A stretch of 64,000 bases of DNA, from positions 1-64,000 of the forward strand of contig DASQNC010000025.1 of assembly GCA_035645145.1 (NCBI GenBank), read 5' to 3'. This DNA is from Azospirillaceae bacterium (GTDB lineage Bacteria; Pseudomonadota; Alphaproteobacteria; Azospirillales; Azospirillaceae). The translations under genes and the position numbers were made by a program. Positions 27,853 to 37,561 of the stretch are shown piece by piece. Each line of letters opens with the position of its first letter. Positions within the stretch are counted from its first letter, which is position 1. Below the pieces are notes generated by a model, which saw only the letters and a list, made by a program, of their open reading frames with translations, was not told the DNA's origin and did not search any database.

Positions 27853-28839
27853 TCACCGGCCCGACGCGAGCCAGACCTCGATCGTGTTCGGCGCCGGTTT
27901 CCGCTCGGACCGGCGGAAATCCTGCACCCGCGCGCCAGGACCCGGTGCCCCTGGCACGACCTCGGCGACTTCGCGGGCGATGCCTTCATCGGCATCGAAA
28001 AAGTAACGGACCCGGGATTCACCGATCCGCATCCCGACTTCGCGGATATCGGGTACCGCGTGGCCCTGTGCTTCCAGCCGCCGGGCCAGGGTTCTGGCCC
28101 TTTCGGCCCCGCGCGCGTCCCCGGCCTCGTGGTGGATGAAGATCCGCTTCCTGTCCGAAATGACCGGCTGGTCCGGTGGTGGCGGGCGGACCATGGAAGG
28201 CCCGGTCGAGAAGGTCGGGGACGGAACCGTCCGGGTCGGGACCGTCTCGGCCGGAGGGGGGACGGGCAGCGATGGTGCCGCCGCGGATTCCGTGGGGCCT
28301 GGCGGCGTTGAGGGTGGTTCGGGTTCCGGCTCCATTGATGCGGGCGCCTCGCCCGCAGGGGCGGGAGCGCCTGGGTCCGGAGGCGGGGCGCGGCTTGGGG
28401 GAACCACCAGGGTTGCCGCCGTTTCGGGCAGCGGTGGCCCGGTGTCACCCCTCATCCAGATGATTGCGCCGGCCGCACCGGCGAGGAATGCCGCAACCGA
28501 CGCGGTGAACCAGAGTAGGAAGCGCCAAGTCGGCCCCTTTGCCTGCCGGTCGGCCAGTGGAGGTCCGCCTTCGTCCGTGCGCTTCGTCAGGGCCGTGGAG
28601 GGGCCGAAGCCCGGCTCGATCACAGGTTCCGAACGGGCGCGGGGTGTGGCGGGCAGGATGGGACCCGGTTCCTCGCGCACGGGTTCGGCCTCCGACTCCT
28701 CCGGAATGCCCGGGCCCATCACGACGATCCCATCGTTGCGGGACGCCGGAGGGCGGGGGCGGTTGCCGGGACCCCGCATCCGCGGGAGTTCCGTCGGGTT
28801 TTCGTCGTCGTTACTGTTGTTTCCTGCGTCGGGTGCCAT
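27853..28839 (-). CDS. Single-pass membrane protein with long proline-rich linker and C-terminal domain
   Basis: A 328-residue protein. Residues 1-104 are polar and disordered, with an acidic [13 protein letters not shown] stretch. One membrane helix lies at 105-129. A proline/alanine-rich linker covers 130-220, and a folded C-terminal domain covers 225-328 ([21 protein letters not shown], then [24 protein letters not shown]). The C-terminal pattern of strand, helix, strand and a final helix resembles LytR_C-type domains, which is a weak match. The layout is that of an envelope-spanning anchor protein. It diverges from rpsD. The start at 28839 is uncertain; a longer N-terminus is possible. 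Confidence 0.65.
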   Translation of the reverse strand: MAPDAGNNSNDDENPTELPRMRGPGNRPRPPASRNDGIVVMGPGIPEESEAEPVREEPGPILPATPRARSEPVIEPGFGPSTALTKRTDEGGPPLADRQAKGPTWRFLLWFTASVAAFLAGAAGAIIWMRGDTGPPLPETAATLVVPPSRAPPPDPGAPAPAGEAPASMEPEPEPPSTPPGPTESAAAPSLPVPPPAETVPTRTVPSPTFSTGPSMVRPPPPDQPVISDRKRIFIHHEAGDARGAERARTLARRLEAQGHAVPDIREVGMRIGESRVRYFFDADEGIAREVAEVVPGAPGPGARVQDFRRSERKPAPNTIEVWLASGR

Positions 28840-28898
28840 GGCGTCTTTGGAACCATGCCGTTCCGGGATCAAGGATCGGCCACCTGCCTGCGCTTCGT

Positions 28899-28928
28899 TT
28901 GACTTGGCGGGGCCGCTTGCCATATGGT
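28899..28928 (+). promoter_or_regulatory. Candidate sigma-70 promoter for rpsD
   Basis: TTGACT (28899-28904) and TATGGT (28923-28928) with 18 bases between them. The start of transcription would leave a leader of about 90 bases before rpsD. S4 represses its own mRNA in other bacteria; no such site was mapped here. Confidence 0.55.
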
Positions 28929-29024
28929 GCGCGCCTTCCCGAGAACGTGGGCGTGCCTTTCATAACGCCCCGCCCCCGGATCTATTCCGGTGGGACTATC
29001 GGGACAACATGCTGGAAGAACGAC

Positions 29025-29639
29025 ATGTCCAAGCGTCAAAGCTCGAAGTACAAGATTAACCGCCGCCTCGGCGTAAACCTGTGGGGCCGCGCCAAGAGCC
29101 CCATCAACCGCCGCGAGTACGGCCCCGGTCAGCATGGCCAGCGCCGCAAGAAGCCGTCGGACTACGGCCTGCAGCTGATGGCCAAGCAGAAGCTGAAGGG
29201 CTACTACGGCAACATCGGCGAGCGTCAGTTCCGCAAGCTCTACTTCGAAGCCGTCCGCCGCAAGGGCGACACCGGCGAGAACCTGATCGAGCTGCTGGAG
29301 CGGCGGCTGGACGCGGTCATCTACCGCATGAAGTTCGCCCCGACCCCGTTCGCGGCGCGCCAGATCGTCAGCCACGGCCATGTGATGGTTAACGGAAAGC
29401 GGGTCAACATCCCGTCCTACATGGTCAAGGACAACGACGTCATCGAAATCCGTCAGCGCGCCAAGGAGATGGCCCTCATCATCGAGGCCACCCAGTCCGG
29501 CGAGCGCGACGTGCCCGACTACCTGGATGTGGACGCCGCCGCCAAGAAGGGCCGCTTCGTGCGTGCCCCGAAGCTGGCCGACGTGCCGTACCCGGTCCAG
29601 ATGGAACCGAACCTGGTCACCGAATTCTATTCGCGCTGA
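29025..29639 (+). CDS. rpsD: 30S ribosomal protein S4
   Basis: A 204-residue primary rRNA-binding protein of the small subunit. The start [15 protein letters not shown], the block [17 protein letters not shown], the S4 RNA-binding domain ([35 protein letters not shown]) and the ending LVTEFYSR are typical of alphaproteobacterial S4. It stands alone rather than in the alpha operon, as is usual in this class. It has its own candidate promoter and a strong terminator. Confidence 0.98.
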   Translation: MSKRQSSKYKINRRLGVNLWGRAKSPINRREYGPGQHGQRRKKPSDYGLQLMAKQKLKGYYGNIGERQFRKLYFEAVRRKGDTGENLIELLERRLDAVIYRMKFAPTPFAARQIVSHGHVMVNGKRVNIPSYMVKDNDVIEIRQRAKEMALIIEATQSGERDVPDYLDVDAAAKKGRFVRAPKLADVPYPVQMEPNLVTEFYSR

Positions 29640-29668
29640 TCCGGCCCCGAGGTTCGATGTTTTGGGAA

Positions 29669-29703
29669 GGCCGCGTCCCCTGGACGCGGCCTTTCTTTTT
29701 TTC
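29669..29703 (+). terminator. Intrinsic terminator after rpsD
   Basis: GGCCGCGTCC (29669-29678) pairs perfectly with GGACGCGGCC (29682-29691) around CCT, followed by a run of ten T with one C. This is a textbook rho-independent terminator. Confidence 0.93.
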
Positions 29704-29739
29704 CACGCGGGTTCCCATCCACATCCCGGCGATCCGGCC

Positions 29740-30450
29740 ATGACCGATTCCCACCACACGCATCACGAGGAGCATTTCACCGCGCCCGAGAGCGTCCGGG
29801 ACGTGGTGATCGGCATGGCCGACGGATTGACGGTTCCGTTTGCATTGGCGGCGGGCCTCGCCGGCATTGCCGAGGGGACCGGTATCGTCGTGACGGCCGG
29901 CTTGGCCGAGATCGCGGCGGGCGCCATCGCGATGGGGCTGGGGGGGTATCTGGCGGCCCGGTCCGAGGCCGAGCACTACGCATCCGAATACCGGCGCGAG
30001 ATGCGCGAGACCGTCGACGTGCCGGACGTTGAGCGTCGGGAGGTGGCGGCCGTCTTCCGTCGCTACGGCCTGCACGGCGACGCGCTGACCCAGGTCGTCG
30101 AGGCCATCGCGTCCGACCGCAAACGCTGGGTCGATTTCATGATGCGGTTCGAACTCGGCCTGAACGAGCCGGACCCGAAGCGGGCGCCCGTGAGTGCCGC
30201 CACCATTGGGACGTCCTATGTCGTGGGCGGCCTGATTCCGCTGGCTCCATACATGATGATGGCCCGGCTTTCGGACGCGCTCGTGGTATCCGTCCTGGTT
30301 ACCCTCGTGGCCTTGTTCGTGTTCGGCGCCATGAAGGGGCGGATGACCGGAATGTCCGCCCTGAAATCCGGCCTGCAAACACTGTTCGTCGGGGCCGCGG
30401 CCGCCGGCGCGGCCTATGGCATCGCTTCCTGGCTGGGACAAGGGGGATAG
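29740..30450 (+). CDS. VIT1/CCC1-family transporter
   Basis: A 236-residue membrane protein of the vacuolar iron transporter family, which moves iron or manganese. The family blocks DVVIGMADGLTVPFALAAGL, AAGAIAMGLGGYLAARSEAEHY and GGLIPLAPYMM are present, with about five membrane helices and a charged segment between residues 85 and 140 that binds metal in relatives. The N-terminus is histidine-rich (SHHTHHEEH), which fits metal handling. Probable role: manganese or iron export, or storage-related transport. Confidence 0.88.
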   Translation: MTDSHHTHHEEHFTAPESVRDVVIGMADGLTVPFALAAGLAGIAEGTGIVVTAGLAEIAAGAIAMGLGGYLAARSEAEHYASEYRREMRETVDVPDVERREVAAVFRRYGLHGDALTQVVEAIASDRKRWVDFMMRFELGLNEPDPKRAPVSAATIGTSYVVGGLIPLAPYMMMARLSDALVVSVLVTLVALFVFGAMKGRMTGMSALKSGLQTLFVGAAAAGAAYGIASWLGQGG

Positions 30451-30460
30451 GCGACGCAGA

Positions 30461-31996
30461 TCACGCGCCCTTGCCGGCCGCCGCTTCACCCGCCAGCAAT
30501 TCGCGGAGTTCGCGCTTCAGCACTTTGCCGTAATTGTTTTTGGGAAGGGCGTCGAGGAATCGGTATTCCCTGGGCCGCTTGAAGCGCGCGATGTGCGACA
30601 GGCAAAGCCGATCCAAATCCGCCGGGCCGGTGTGCGTGCCAGGCTTCAGCACGACGAAGGCGACCACGCTTTCGCCCCACTCCGCGTCCGGCCGACCAAC
30701 CACGGACGCCTCGACCACATCGGGGTGGGCCAGCAGCACTTCCTCCACCTCGCGCGGGTAGACGTTGCTTCCGCCGGTAATGATCACATCCTTCGACCGG
30801 TCCTTCAGTGTCAGGAACCCGTCGGAATCCAGGCATCCCACGTCGCCCGTATGCAGCCAGCCGCCGCGCAGTGTTCGCTCCGTGGCCTCCGCATCGTCCC
30901 AATAGCCCGCCATGACGACGTCGCCGCGCACCAGCACCTCCCCGGTCTCGCCGGGAGGCAGTGGAGCGCCGTCCGTATCCGCCACCCGGACCTCGCCCAC
31001 GGCGAAGGGCATTCCCACCGATCCCAGGCGCTCCTCGTAGCGCGGGTGGCTCCGGTCCGCATGCCAAGCCCTGCCAAGCGCCGTAATCGTCATGGGCGCC
31101 TCGCCCTGGCCGTAGATCTGCGCAAAGCGCGGACCGAACGCGCCCATCGCGCGTTTGAGGTCGGCCACGTACATCGGTCCGCCGCCGTACACGATCGTCT
31201 TCAGTCCCGCCGGGTCACCGGCGCCCGGCGCATCCACCAGCCGTCGAACCATGGTCGGTGCACAGAACATCGTGACGCCGCGATGCGACTGCCAAAGTGC
31301 GAACACCTCGTCCGGGTCGAAGCCTCCACTCTCGGGCACCACGTTGCAGGCGCGCGCCGCCACATGGGGGATCATGTAGATGCCGGACCCGTGCGACATG
31401 GGGGCGGCGTGCAGGATGCAGTCCCCGGGCGCAATGCCGTCCACGTCGATGAAATACCCCGCCAGCATGGTGAGGAGATTCCGGTGGGTCAGCATTGCCC
31501 CCTTGGGCCGGCCGGTCGTGCCCGAGGTGTAGAACAACCACGCCGGATCCATGGGCTCGACCGGGGCCATCGGTACGGGGTCGCCGTGGAACAGGCGCCG
31601 CCAGTCCGGCCGCTCGACCTCCACCACGGCTTCCAGCGTCTCCGGAGCGGCGGACAGAGCCTCCCGCAGGTCCGGTGTGACCAGGCAGATCCGTGCGCCG
31701 CTGTGGCGGAGGATGTAGGCAACCTCCGCCGCATGCAGCTTCGCGTTGATCGGGACCGCACACAGCCCGGCATGCCAGCACGCGAAAACCGCCTCGACAT
31801 AGGCCGGCGTATTGCACATCAGAATGCCGACACGGTCGCCTGGCGCCAGTGCGTACTCTTCGAACAGCCGGCCCGCGAGGGTGGCGGTGCGGGTGGACAG
31901 GGTTCGGTAATCCGCCACGACGCGGGAGCCCAGCGCCAAGGCCGGCCGGTCGGGATCGCTCCGCCCCGCACGGTGGAGGAGATGGGCGAGGTTCAT
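30461..31996 (-). CDS. AMP-forming acyl-CoA ligase
   Basis: A 511-residue adenylate-forming enzyme that activates a carboxylic acid to its CoA ester. The P-loop is FYTSGTTGRPKGAMLTHRN, the A5/A8 regions are YGQGEAPMTI and GGWLHTGDVGCLDSDGFL, and the catalytic lysine lies in PKNNYGKVLKREL near the C-terminus. Chain-length preference cannot be read. It reads toward the VIT1-type gene, with 10 bases between the two stops. The following gene on the same strand upstream is a RarD-like permease. Confidence 0.88.
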   Translation of the reverse strand: MNLAHLLHRAGRSDPDRPALALGSRVVADYRTLSTRTATLAGRLFEEYALAPGDRVGILMCNTPAYVEAVFACWHAGLCAVPINAKLHAAEVAYILRHSGARICLVTPDLREALSAAPETLEAVVEVERPDWRRLFHGDPVPMAPVEPMDPAWLFYTSGTTGRPKGAMLTHRNLLTMLAGYFIDVDGIAPGDCILHAAPMSHGSGIYMIPHVAARACNVVPESGGFDPDEVFALWQSHRGVTMFCAPTMVRRLVDAPGAGDPAGLKTIVYGGGPMYVADLKRAMGAFGPRFAQIYGQGEAPMTITALGRAWHADRSHPRYEERLGSVGMPFAVGEVRVADTDGAPLPPGETGEVLVRGDVVMAGYWDDAEATERTLRGGWLHTGDVGCLDSDGFLTLKDRSKDVIITGGSNVYPREVEEVLLAHPDVVEASVVGRPDAEWGESVVAFVVLKPGTHTGPADLDRLCLSHIARFKRPREYRFLDALPKNNYGKVLKRELRELLAGEAAAGKGA

Positions 31997-32054
31997 GCCC
32001 CGATTGGACGGAGGTCCTGGATGGGGGTCAAGGGTGTGATCGGGGGATCGGCTG

Positions 32055-32984
32055 TCATTCCGCGGCGGCGAGCGCGGCCTGGGTTCGCGCACGCTGCCGC
32101 TTCCAGGCATCGGCGCTGTAGACCGCAAGGCCGGACCAAATGCTGGCGAAGGCGATCCCGTGCCAGAGGGTGAACGGCTCGCCGTATACAATGGCGATCA
32201 GGAGCTGCAGCGTCGGGGCAAGATAGCCGAGAAGCCCGACAGTGGAAAAAGCGACATGCCGGGTCGCGTTCATGAACAGCATGAGCGGCACCACGGTCAC
32301 GACGCCGGCAGCCGCCAGCAAAAGGTCCTGGTCGAGACCGGCGGCACCCCAGGCGCCGCCGTCATTGCCATGGATCCACGCCAGGTAGGTCGCTGCCACA
32401 GGGGCCATCATCGTCGTTTCGACGAGGAGGCCGACCAGTGGATCGACGCCGGCCTTGGTCCGGATAAGGGCGTAGGTGCTCCAGGACAACGCGAGGAGGA
32501 AAGAGACGATCGGAACCGTTCCGGCGCCGATGGCGAGCACGGCCACGCCGCAGGCGGCCATGCCGACCGCGATCTGCTGCAGGAGACTCAGCCGTTCGCG
32601 GAGGAACAGCAGTGCCAGGACGACCATCACCAGCGGGCTGATGTAGTAGCCGAGGCTGACCTCCATGACCCGCTTGGCCCCGACTCCCCAGATGAAAAGG
32701 CCCCAGTTGAAGCTCACCAACAAGGTGCACAGAAGGTATGTGGGACCTCGGCCCCTTCCGCCCAGTGCCGCCCGCACGCCCCGCCAGCCCCCCTTCATCA
32801 CGAGCGACAGGGCAAGCAGAATGGGAACCGACCACAGCACGCGATGGGCCAGGATCTCGATCGCCGGCACATGGGAGAGCAGTTTGAAGTAGATGGGGGA
32901 CAAGCCCCAGACGAGGTTGGCGCCAAGCGCATAGGCCAAGCCGAGGCCAAACCGGCCGGACATCTGACGGGAGGGGCTGCTCAT
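32055..32984 (-). CDS. rarD: RarD-like EamA/DMT permease
   Basis: A 309-residue protein with about ten membrane helices, of the RarD group of drug/metabolite transporters. GLAYALGANLVWGLSPIYFKLL at the start, ILAHRVLWSVPILL, SFNWGLFIWGV and SLGYYISPL are the diagnostic RarD blocks. The transported compound is unknown, as it is for most RarD proteins. The ATG at 32984 is used; an internal Met at residue 8 is the alternative. Its leader contains two overlapping hairpins (33017-33059). Confidence 0.9.
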   Translation of the reverse strand: MSSPSRQMSGRFGLGLAYALGANLVWGLSPIYFKLLSHVPAIEILAHRVLWSVPILLALSLVMKGGWRGVRAALGGRGRGPTYLLCTLLVSFNWGLFIWGVGAKRVMEVSLGYYISPLVMVVLALLFLRERLSLLQQIAVGMAACGVAVLAIGAGTVPIVSFLLALSWSTYALIRTKAGVDPLVGLLVETTMMAPVAATYLAWIHGNDGGAWGAAGLDQDLLLAAAGVVTVVPLMLFMNATRHVAFSTVGLLGYLAPTLQLLIAIVYGEPFTLWHGIAFASIWSGLAVYSADAWKRQRARTQAALAAAE

Positions 32985-33016
32985 GTCCGCTGCTTAACAT
33001 TCCAGCGCAGCCCTGA

Positions 33017-33059
33017 TGCATGCCCTTCGGCGCAAGGCTGGCATGCACCGTCGCCGAAG
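33017..33059 (-). other. Two mutually interlocked inverted repeats in the rarD leader
   Basis: TGCATGCC (33017-33024) pairs with GGCATGCA (33040-33047), while CTTCGGCG (33025-33032) pairs with CGCCGAAG (33052-33059). The order is A, B, A', B', so the two 8-bp stems either form a pseudoknot or exclude each other. They lie 33-75 bases upstream of the rarD start on its transcript. Confidence 0.6.
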
Positions 33060-33074
33060 GCGGGGGAGCCGCCA

Positions 33075-33106
33075 AGAGAAAGGGCCGGAGCGGTCGGCTC
33101 CGGCCC
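33075..33106 (-). terminator. Terminator of the PRC-barrel gene
   Basis: GGGCCGGAGC (33082-33091) pairs with GCTCCGGCCC (33097-33106). On the minus strand it is followed by TTTCTCTT. The position, just beyond the PRC-barrel stop, fits an intrinsic terminator. Confidence 0.75.
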
Positions 33107-33126
33107 AGTTCCCTGTCCGGCCGACC

Positions 33127-33762
33127 TTAGCGGGTCGGGGTGGTGGCGCCCGCACCCGGGCTGCCGGCACCGGTGCTGCCCATGCCCGGGCCGGTCGTCG
33201 TGCCGGGGCTCGTCACCGGACCGGGGCCGGTCCCACCGGCGCCCGCGCCGTTCGCCGGCCGCTGGGCGGCCTGGTTGTCTTCCTCGTACTCGAACTCGGG
33301 CGCCTGGGTCAGCTGTTCCCGGTTCCGCATGATCGTGATACGGCCGTCGTCGGCCACCTGCAGCTCGTTCATCGGGACCGAAACCAGCTTGTCCCCGATG
33401 CCGAGGAACCCGCCGACCGACAGCACCGCGGCTTCGACCCGGCCGCTCTTCGGATCGACAATCAGGTCGTCGACGGTGCCGATGTTCGCGTTGTCCTGGC
33501 CATAGACGCGGGTGCCGATGAGGTCGTCGGCCCGCATGTGGCCCGGCACCGGCTTCGTTGCGTTTGCGTACTGGCCACCCGCCGACGTGCCCGTGGTGGT
33601 GGTGCCGGCCGTGGTGCCCGGAGTGGTGGGAGTGGTGGCCGGCTGGGATGCGGCCGGCGGCTGCTGACCCTGCCCGGCGGCCGGTGGCGTCTGTGAGAAG
33701 GCCGGCGCCACCAGCGCCGTGGAAGCGCAAAGCATGGCCAGCGTCAGAGCTGCGCGACGCAT
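33127..33762 (-). CDS. Secreted PRC-barrel domain protein
   Basis: A 211-residue exported protein. The signal peptide ends near residue 23 (APAFSQ). A proline/glutamine/threonine-rich segment covers 24-70, and a PRC-barrel beta domain covers about 78-150 (DLIGTRVYGQDNANIGTVDDLIVDP, AVLSVGGFLGIGDKLVSVPMNEL). The tail is low-complexity glycine/threonine/proline. GGAGGATATCT precedes the ATG directly. PRC-barrel proteins of this exported type are common in alphaproteobacteria; their ligand is unknown. Confidence 0.85.
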   Translation of the reverse strand: MRRAALTLAMLCASTALVAPAFSQTPPAAGQGQQPPAASQPATTPTTPGTTAGTTTTGTSAGGQYANATKPVPGHMRADDLIGTRVYGQDNANIGTVDDLIVDPKSGRVEAAVLSVGGFLGIGDKLVSVPMNELQVADDGRITIMRNREQLTQAPEFEYEEDNQAAQRPANGAGAGGTGPGPVTSPGTTTGPGMGSTGAGSPGAGATTPTR

Positions 33763-33913
33763 AGATATCCTCCGTTGTCTGTTGGTGCGCCCGGCAACCG
33801 TGCGTTGGGCGCGCGACCAGAGACTCAACGCCGTCCGCGGTAGCACGGTTCCGGTGCATCGGACGAATCGGTCGGGAAAGCGGTGGCTTTCCGGGCCGGA
33901 GGATCGCTCAAAC

Positions 33914-33951
33914 GCAAAAGGCCCCGGTGCCGAAACACCGGGGCCTTTTGC
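33914..33951. terminator. Strong bidirectional intrinsic terminator
   Basis: Arms of 16 bases (33914-33929 and 33936-33951, with core GGCCCCGGTG and CACCGGGGCC) flank a 6-base loop and are bordered by AAAA and TTTT. It lies between grxD and the PRC-barrel gene and ends the leftward purQL-bolA-grxD transcript. Confidence 0.92.
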
Positions 33952-33966
33952 GGAACCGGGCAGGTT

Positions 33967-34299
33967 TCAGGCGGCGAGGCTGACGCCCTTGTCCTGGAGG
34001 AGCTGGGTCAGTTCACCCGTTGCGTACATCTCGCGGATGATGTCGCAGCCGCCCACGAATTCGCCCTTCACGTAGAGCTGGGGGACCGTTGGCCAATTGG
34101 TGAATTCCTTGATGCCCTGGCGCAGGGCCGGATCCACGAGGACGTCCACACCCTTGAACTGGACACCCATGTGGTTCAGCACGTTGACGACGGCGGCCGA
34201 AAAGCCGCACTGCGGGAACGCGGGCGTGCCCTTCATGTAGAGAACGACATCGTTGGAGGCGATGTCGGTCCGAATGCGCTCGGCGACGGACTGGTCCAT
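33967..34299 (-). CDS. grxD: Monothiol glutaredoxin, Grx4 type
   Basis: A 110-residue glutaredoxin with the monothiol CGFS active site (in FPQCGFSAAVVN) and the glutathione-binding blocks WPTVPQLYVKGEFVGGCDI. Proteins of this type carry a bridging [2Fe-2S] cluster and act with BolA in iron-sulfur assembly and iron sensing. It follows bolA directly on the same strand, which fits the partnership. GAGGAAGGAA precedes the start. Confidence 0.95.
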   Translation of the reverse strand: MDQSVAERIRTDIASNDVVLYMKGTPAFPQCGFSAAVVNVLNHMGVQFKGVDVLVDPALRQGIKEFTNWPTVPQLYVKGEFVGGCDIIREMYATGELTQLLQDKGVSLAA

Positions 34300-34360
34300 A
34301 TGTTCCTTCCTCAAGCTTGCAGCCACGGCGGGCGCGGTCGATGGTTCATGCGTCGAGGGT

Positions 34361-34600
34361 TCAGCCGTCCCTGGGAACGGCGGTCTGCAGCGCCAGGGCA
34401 TGCAGCTCCCCACCCATGCGGCCTTGCAGCGCCTGATAGACCATCTGGTGCTGCTGCACCCGGCTCTTGCCCTTGAAGGCGGTGGATTCAACATAGGCGG
34501 CGTAGTGGTCGCCATCGCCGCGCAGATCTTCGATCCGCACCACCGCGTCGGGCAGCGCTTCCTTGATCAGGCGTTCGATTGACCCCGCATCCATCGCCAT
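34361..34600 (-). CDS. BolA-family protein
   Basis: A 79-residue BolA/IbaG-type protein with the class II KH-like fold. The blocks RLIKEALPDAVVRIEDLRGDGDHY and FKGKSRVQQHQMVYQAL are recognisable, including the invariant histidine in VQQHQMVY that ligates the shared cluster with glutaredoxin. It lies between purL and grxD, the usual alphaproteobacterial order. A second Met two codons in is an alternative start. Confidence 0.93.
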   Translation of the reverse strand: MAMDAGSIERLIKEALPDAVVRIEDLRGDGDHYAAYVESTAFKGKSRVQQHQMVYQALQGRMGGELHALALQTAVPRDG

Positions 34601-34617
34601 TGAATCCAACTCCCCCT

Positions 34618-36819
34618 TTAGATGAGCCCGCCGGACATCAAAGCCGGCAGATAGGCTTCGTGAACCTCGACGAGGTCGTCGATGGATATGGCCCCGAGCG
34701 CCGGGCCTGTCAACGAAGCGCCCGGTCCGGTTGTCCCGGTCGTGCCGATGCGCCGGACGGGAACCCCGGCCGCCTTCGCGCGGGCTTCCACCGCGGCGGC
34801 ATCGCCGGTAGCCACGACATAACGCCCCTGGTCCTCGCCGAACAGAAGGCCGGCATCGGCGGGCAGGTCCAGCGTGCAGCCCCTGCGCCCGGCCATGGCC
34901 ATCTCGGCCACCGCCACCAGCAGACCGCCGTCCGACACATCGTGGCAGGCCGTCACCAGCCCGGCGTCGATGAGTCCGCGGACGAGGTCGCCATTGCGGC
35001 GTTCCGCAGCCAGATCCACCGGCGGCGGCGGACCGGCCTCCTGCCCGTGAAGCTCCCGCAGATAGAGCGACTGGCCCAAATGGCCCTTGGTGTCGCCGAT
35101 CAGGAGGATGGCTTCGTCCTCCGCCCGGAACGCCACCCCGACGGCCTTGGCGACATCGGCCAGGAGACCGATGGCACCGATCGCGGGGGTGGGCAGGATG
35201 GCTTGGCCTTCCGTCTCGTTGTAGAGGCTGACATTGCCCGACACCACCGGGAAATCCAGCGCCCGGCAGGCTTCGGCCATGCCCATGATGCTGCCGGCGA
35301 ACTGGCCCATGATCCGCGGCTTTTCGGGATTGCCGAAGTTCATGTTGTCGGTGACGGCGAGCGGCAACGCCCCCACGGCGGTCAGGTTGCGCCACGCCTC
35401 GGCGACGGCCTGCTTGCCGCCCTCCACCGGGTCGGCCAGGCAGTAGCGCGGGGTCACGTCGCAGGTCATCGCCAATGCCTTGCGGGTGCCGTGAACGCGG
35501 ACGACGGCGGCATCGCCGCCCGGTCCCTGGGCCGTGTCGCCACCAACCGTGTCGTCGTACTGCTCCCACACCCACCGGCGCGAGCACAGGTCCGGCGTGG
35601 CCACGAGTTGCCGCAGGGCCTGGATCGGGGTTCCCGGCAGGGCGAACCGGACCGCATCGACCGGCGGTGGCGGCGGCGTCGGCTCCCACGGCCGCTCGTA
35701 GACCGGCGCGCGGGTGACCAGCGGGGCGATCGGCATGTCGGCTTCGACCCGGCCGTGGCGCTTGAGGACCAGGTTGCCGGTGTCGGTGAGGTGGCCGATG
35801 ACGGCGAAGTCCAGCTCCCACTTTTCGAAGACGGCGCGCGCCCGGTCCTCGGACCCGGGCTTCAGCACCATCAGCATGCGCTCCTGGCTTTCGGAGAGCA
35901 TGATTTCGTAAGCGGACATCCCGTCTTCGCGCTGCGGGACGCGGTCGAGATCAAGCTCGATGCCGAGGCCGCCCTTGCCCGCCATCTCGACGGACGAGGA
36001 GGTGAGGCCCGCCGCCCCCATGTCCTGGATCGCGACGATGGCGTCCGTCGCCATCAACTCCAGGCAGGCCTCGATCAGCAGCTTTTCGGTGAAGGGATCG
36101 CCGACCTGGACCGTCGGACGCTTCTCCTCGGCGTCGGCCGAGAACTCCGCCGACGCCATGGTGGCACCATGGATGCCGTCCCGCCCCGTCTTGGAACCCA
36201 CATAGACCACCGGGTTCCCGACGCCCGCGGCGGCCGAGTAGAAGATGCGGTCGGTCGGCGCAATGCCGACCGTCATCGCGTTCACCAGGCAGTTGCCGTT
36301 GTAGGCGGGATGGAAGTTCAGCTCGCCGCCGACCGTGGGCACGCCAACGCAGTTGCCGTAGCCGCCGATGCCCGCCACCACGCCCGCCAGCAGGTGCCGG
36401 GTCTTGGGATGGTCGGGGGCGCCGAAGCGCAGGGCGTTCAGGTTGGCGATCGGCCGCGCGCCCATGGTGAACACGTCGCGCAGGATGCCGCCGACGCCGG
36501 TGGCGGCCCCCTGGTACGGCTCGATGAAGCTCGGATGGTTGTGGCTTTCCATCTTGAAGATGGCCGCCATGCCGTCGCCGATGTCCACCACGCCCGCATT
36601 CTCGCCGGGACCGCAGATGACCTGCGGCCCTTCGGTGGGAAGCTTCTTGAGCCACACCTTGGACGACTTGTACGAGCAGTGCTCGGACCACATGACCGAG
36701 AAGATGCCGAGTTCCGTCAGGGTCGGCGTGCGGCCCATGATCTCAAGGCAGAGCGCCCATTCGGACTCGCTGAGGCCGTGTTCCTTTGCCAGGGCGGCGT
36801 CGACGCCGTTGCGCTTCAT
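34618..36819 (-). CDS. purL: Phosphoribosylformylglycinamidine synthase, large subunit
   Basis: A 733-residue small-type PurL that works with PurQ and PurS to convert FGAR to FGAM in purine synthesis, using ATP and glutamine-derived ammonia. [12 protein letters not shown], the [23 protein letters not shown] block, [12 protein letters not shown] and the C-terminal DVSDGGL motif are characteristic. Its ATG overlaps the purQ stop by four bases, so the two are translationally coupled. The length excludes the fused 1300-residue enterobacterial form. Confidence 0.97.
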   Translation of the reverse strand: MKRNGVDAALAKEHGLSESEWALCLEIMGRTPTLTELGIFSVMWSEHCSYKSSKVWLKKLPTEGPQVICGPGENAGVVDIGDGMAAIFKMESHNHPSFIEPYQGAATGVGGILRDVFTMGARPIANLNALRFGAPDHPKTRHLLAGVVAGIGGYGNCVGVPTVGGELNFHPAYNGNCLVNAMTVGIAPTDRIFYSAAAGVGNPVVYVGSKTGRDGIHGATMASAEFSADAEEKRPTVQVGDPFTEKLLIEACLELMATDAIVAIQDMGAAGLTSSSVEMAGKGGLGIELDLDRVPQREDGMSAYEIMLSESQERMLMVLKPGSEDRARAVFEKWELDFAVIGHLTDTGNLVLKRHGRVEADMPIAPLVTRAPVYERPWEPTPPPPPVDAVRFALPGTPIQALRQLVATPDLCSRRWVWEQYDDTVGGDTAQGPGGDAAVVRVHGTRKALAMTCDVTPRYCLADPVEGGKQAVAEAWRNLTAVGALPLAVTDNMNFGNPEKPRIMGQFAGSIMGMAEACRALDFPVVSGNVSLYNETEGQAILPTPAIGAIGLLADVAKAVGVAFRAEDEAILLIGDTKGHLGQSLYLRELHGQEAGPPPPVDLAAERRNGDLVRGLIDAGLVTACHDVSDGGLLVAVAEMAMAGRRGCTLDLPADAGLLFGEDQGRYVVATGDAAAVEARAKAAGVPVRRIGTTGTTGPGASLTGPALGAISIDDLVEVHEAYLPALMSGGLI

Positions 36820-37481
36820 GCCAGGGCCTCCACGAGGGATTTGAACAGACGGGCCCCGTCGGTCGAACCGTGGAGCGGCTCCACGGCACATTCGGGATGG
36901 GGCATCATGCCGAGTACGCGGCGGTTTTCGTCGAAGATGCCGGCGATATGGCGGGCGGATCCGTTCGGGCTTCCGCCCTCGTAGCGGAAGGCCACGCGAC
37001 CCTCGCCCTCCAACCGGTCGAGGGTCGCCTCGTCGGCGTTGTAATTTCCGTCCCCATGGGAGACCGGGAACGTCACGATTTCGCCCGGTGCGTAGCCGCG
37101 GGTGAACTCGCTGTTCGTGGCCTCGACACGCAGCCTGACCGGTTTGGAAATGTACTTGAGCGTGGCATTGCGCATCAACGCGCCGGGCAGCAGGCCCGAT
37201 TCCGTCAGGATCTGGAAGCCGTTGCAGATGCCCAGGACCCGAACGCCGCGCCCGGCGCGCGCGACCACTTCCCGCATGATGGGCGATCGGGCGGCCATGG
37301 CGCCGCAGCGAAGGTAATCGCCGTAGGAGAACCCGCCGGGCAGGACGATCAGGTCGACCTCCGGCAGTTCGGTGTCCCTGTGCCAGACCATGACCGGCGG
37401 GGTGCCCATGGCCTGGGCGAGTGCGACGGCCGTATCGCGGTCGCGGTTGGAACCGGGGAAGACGATGACGGCGGCTTTCAT
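36816..37481 (-). CDS. purQ: Phosphoribosylformylglycinamidine synthase, glutaminase subunit
   Basis: A 221-residue class I glutamine amidotransferase that supplies ammonia to PurL. The catalytic cysteine is in [13 protein letters not shown], and the His-Glu pair is in [24 protein letters not shown] is family-specific. The start [13 protein letters not shown] is preferred over an upstream Met that would add 13 atypical residues. In most relatives purS lies directly upstream; here purS is 6.2 kb away. Confidence 0.96.
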   Translation of the reverse strand: MKAAVIVFPGSNRDRDTAVALAQAMGTPPVMVWHRDTELPEVDLIVLPGGFSYGDYLRCGAMAARSPIMREVVARAGRGVRVLGICNGFQILTESGLLPGALMRNATLKYISKPVRLRVEATNSEFTRGYAPGEIVTFPVSHGDGNYNADEATLDRLEGEGRVAFRYEGGSPNGSARHIAGIFDENRRVLGMMPHPECAVEPLHGSTDGARLFKSLVEALA

Positions 37482-37523
37482 CTGCGCCTCGCAGGGCCGA
37501 ACAGGCCAATGGATTTCCAAGGG

Positions 37524-37545
37524 GACCGCCCTGGTCGGCGGTCCG
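37524..37545. other. Hairpin between the RND permease gene and purQ
   Basis: GGACCGCC (37524-37531) pairs with GGCGGTCC (37538-37545) around a 6-base loop in the 80-base gap. It probably separates the efflux operon transcript from purQ, although the minus strand lacks a T run. Confidence 0.5.
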
Positions 37546-37561
37546 CTCCGGCGGCCCCTAG

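Noticed and set aside
34579-36984. 801-residue open frame on the plus strand
   Set aside because: It lies wholly opposite purL and purQ, is rich in Arg, Gly, His and Pro, and has no domain. It is a GC-bias shadow of the real genes.
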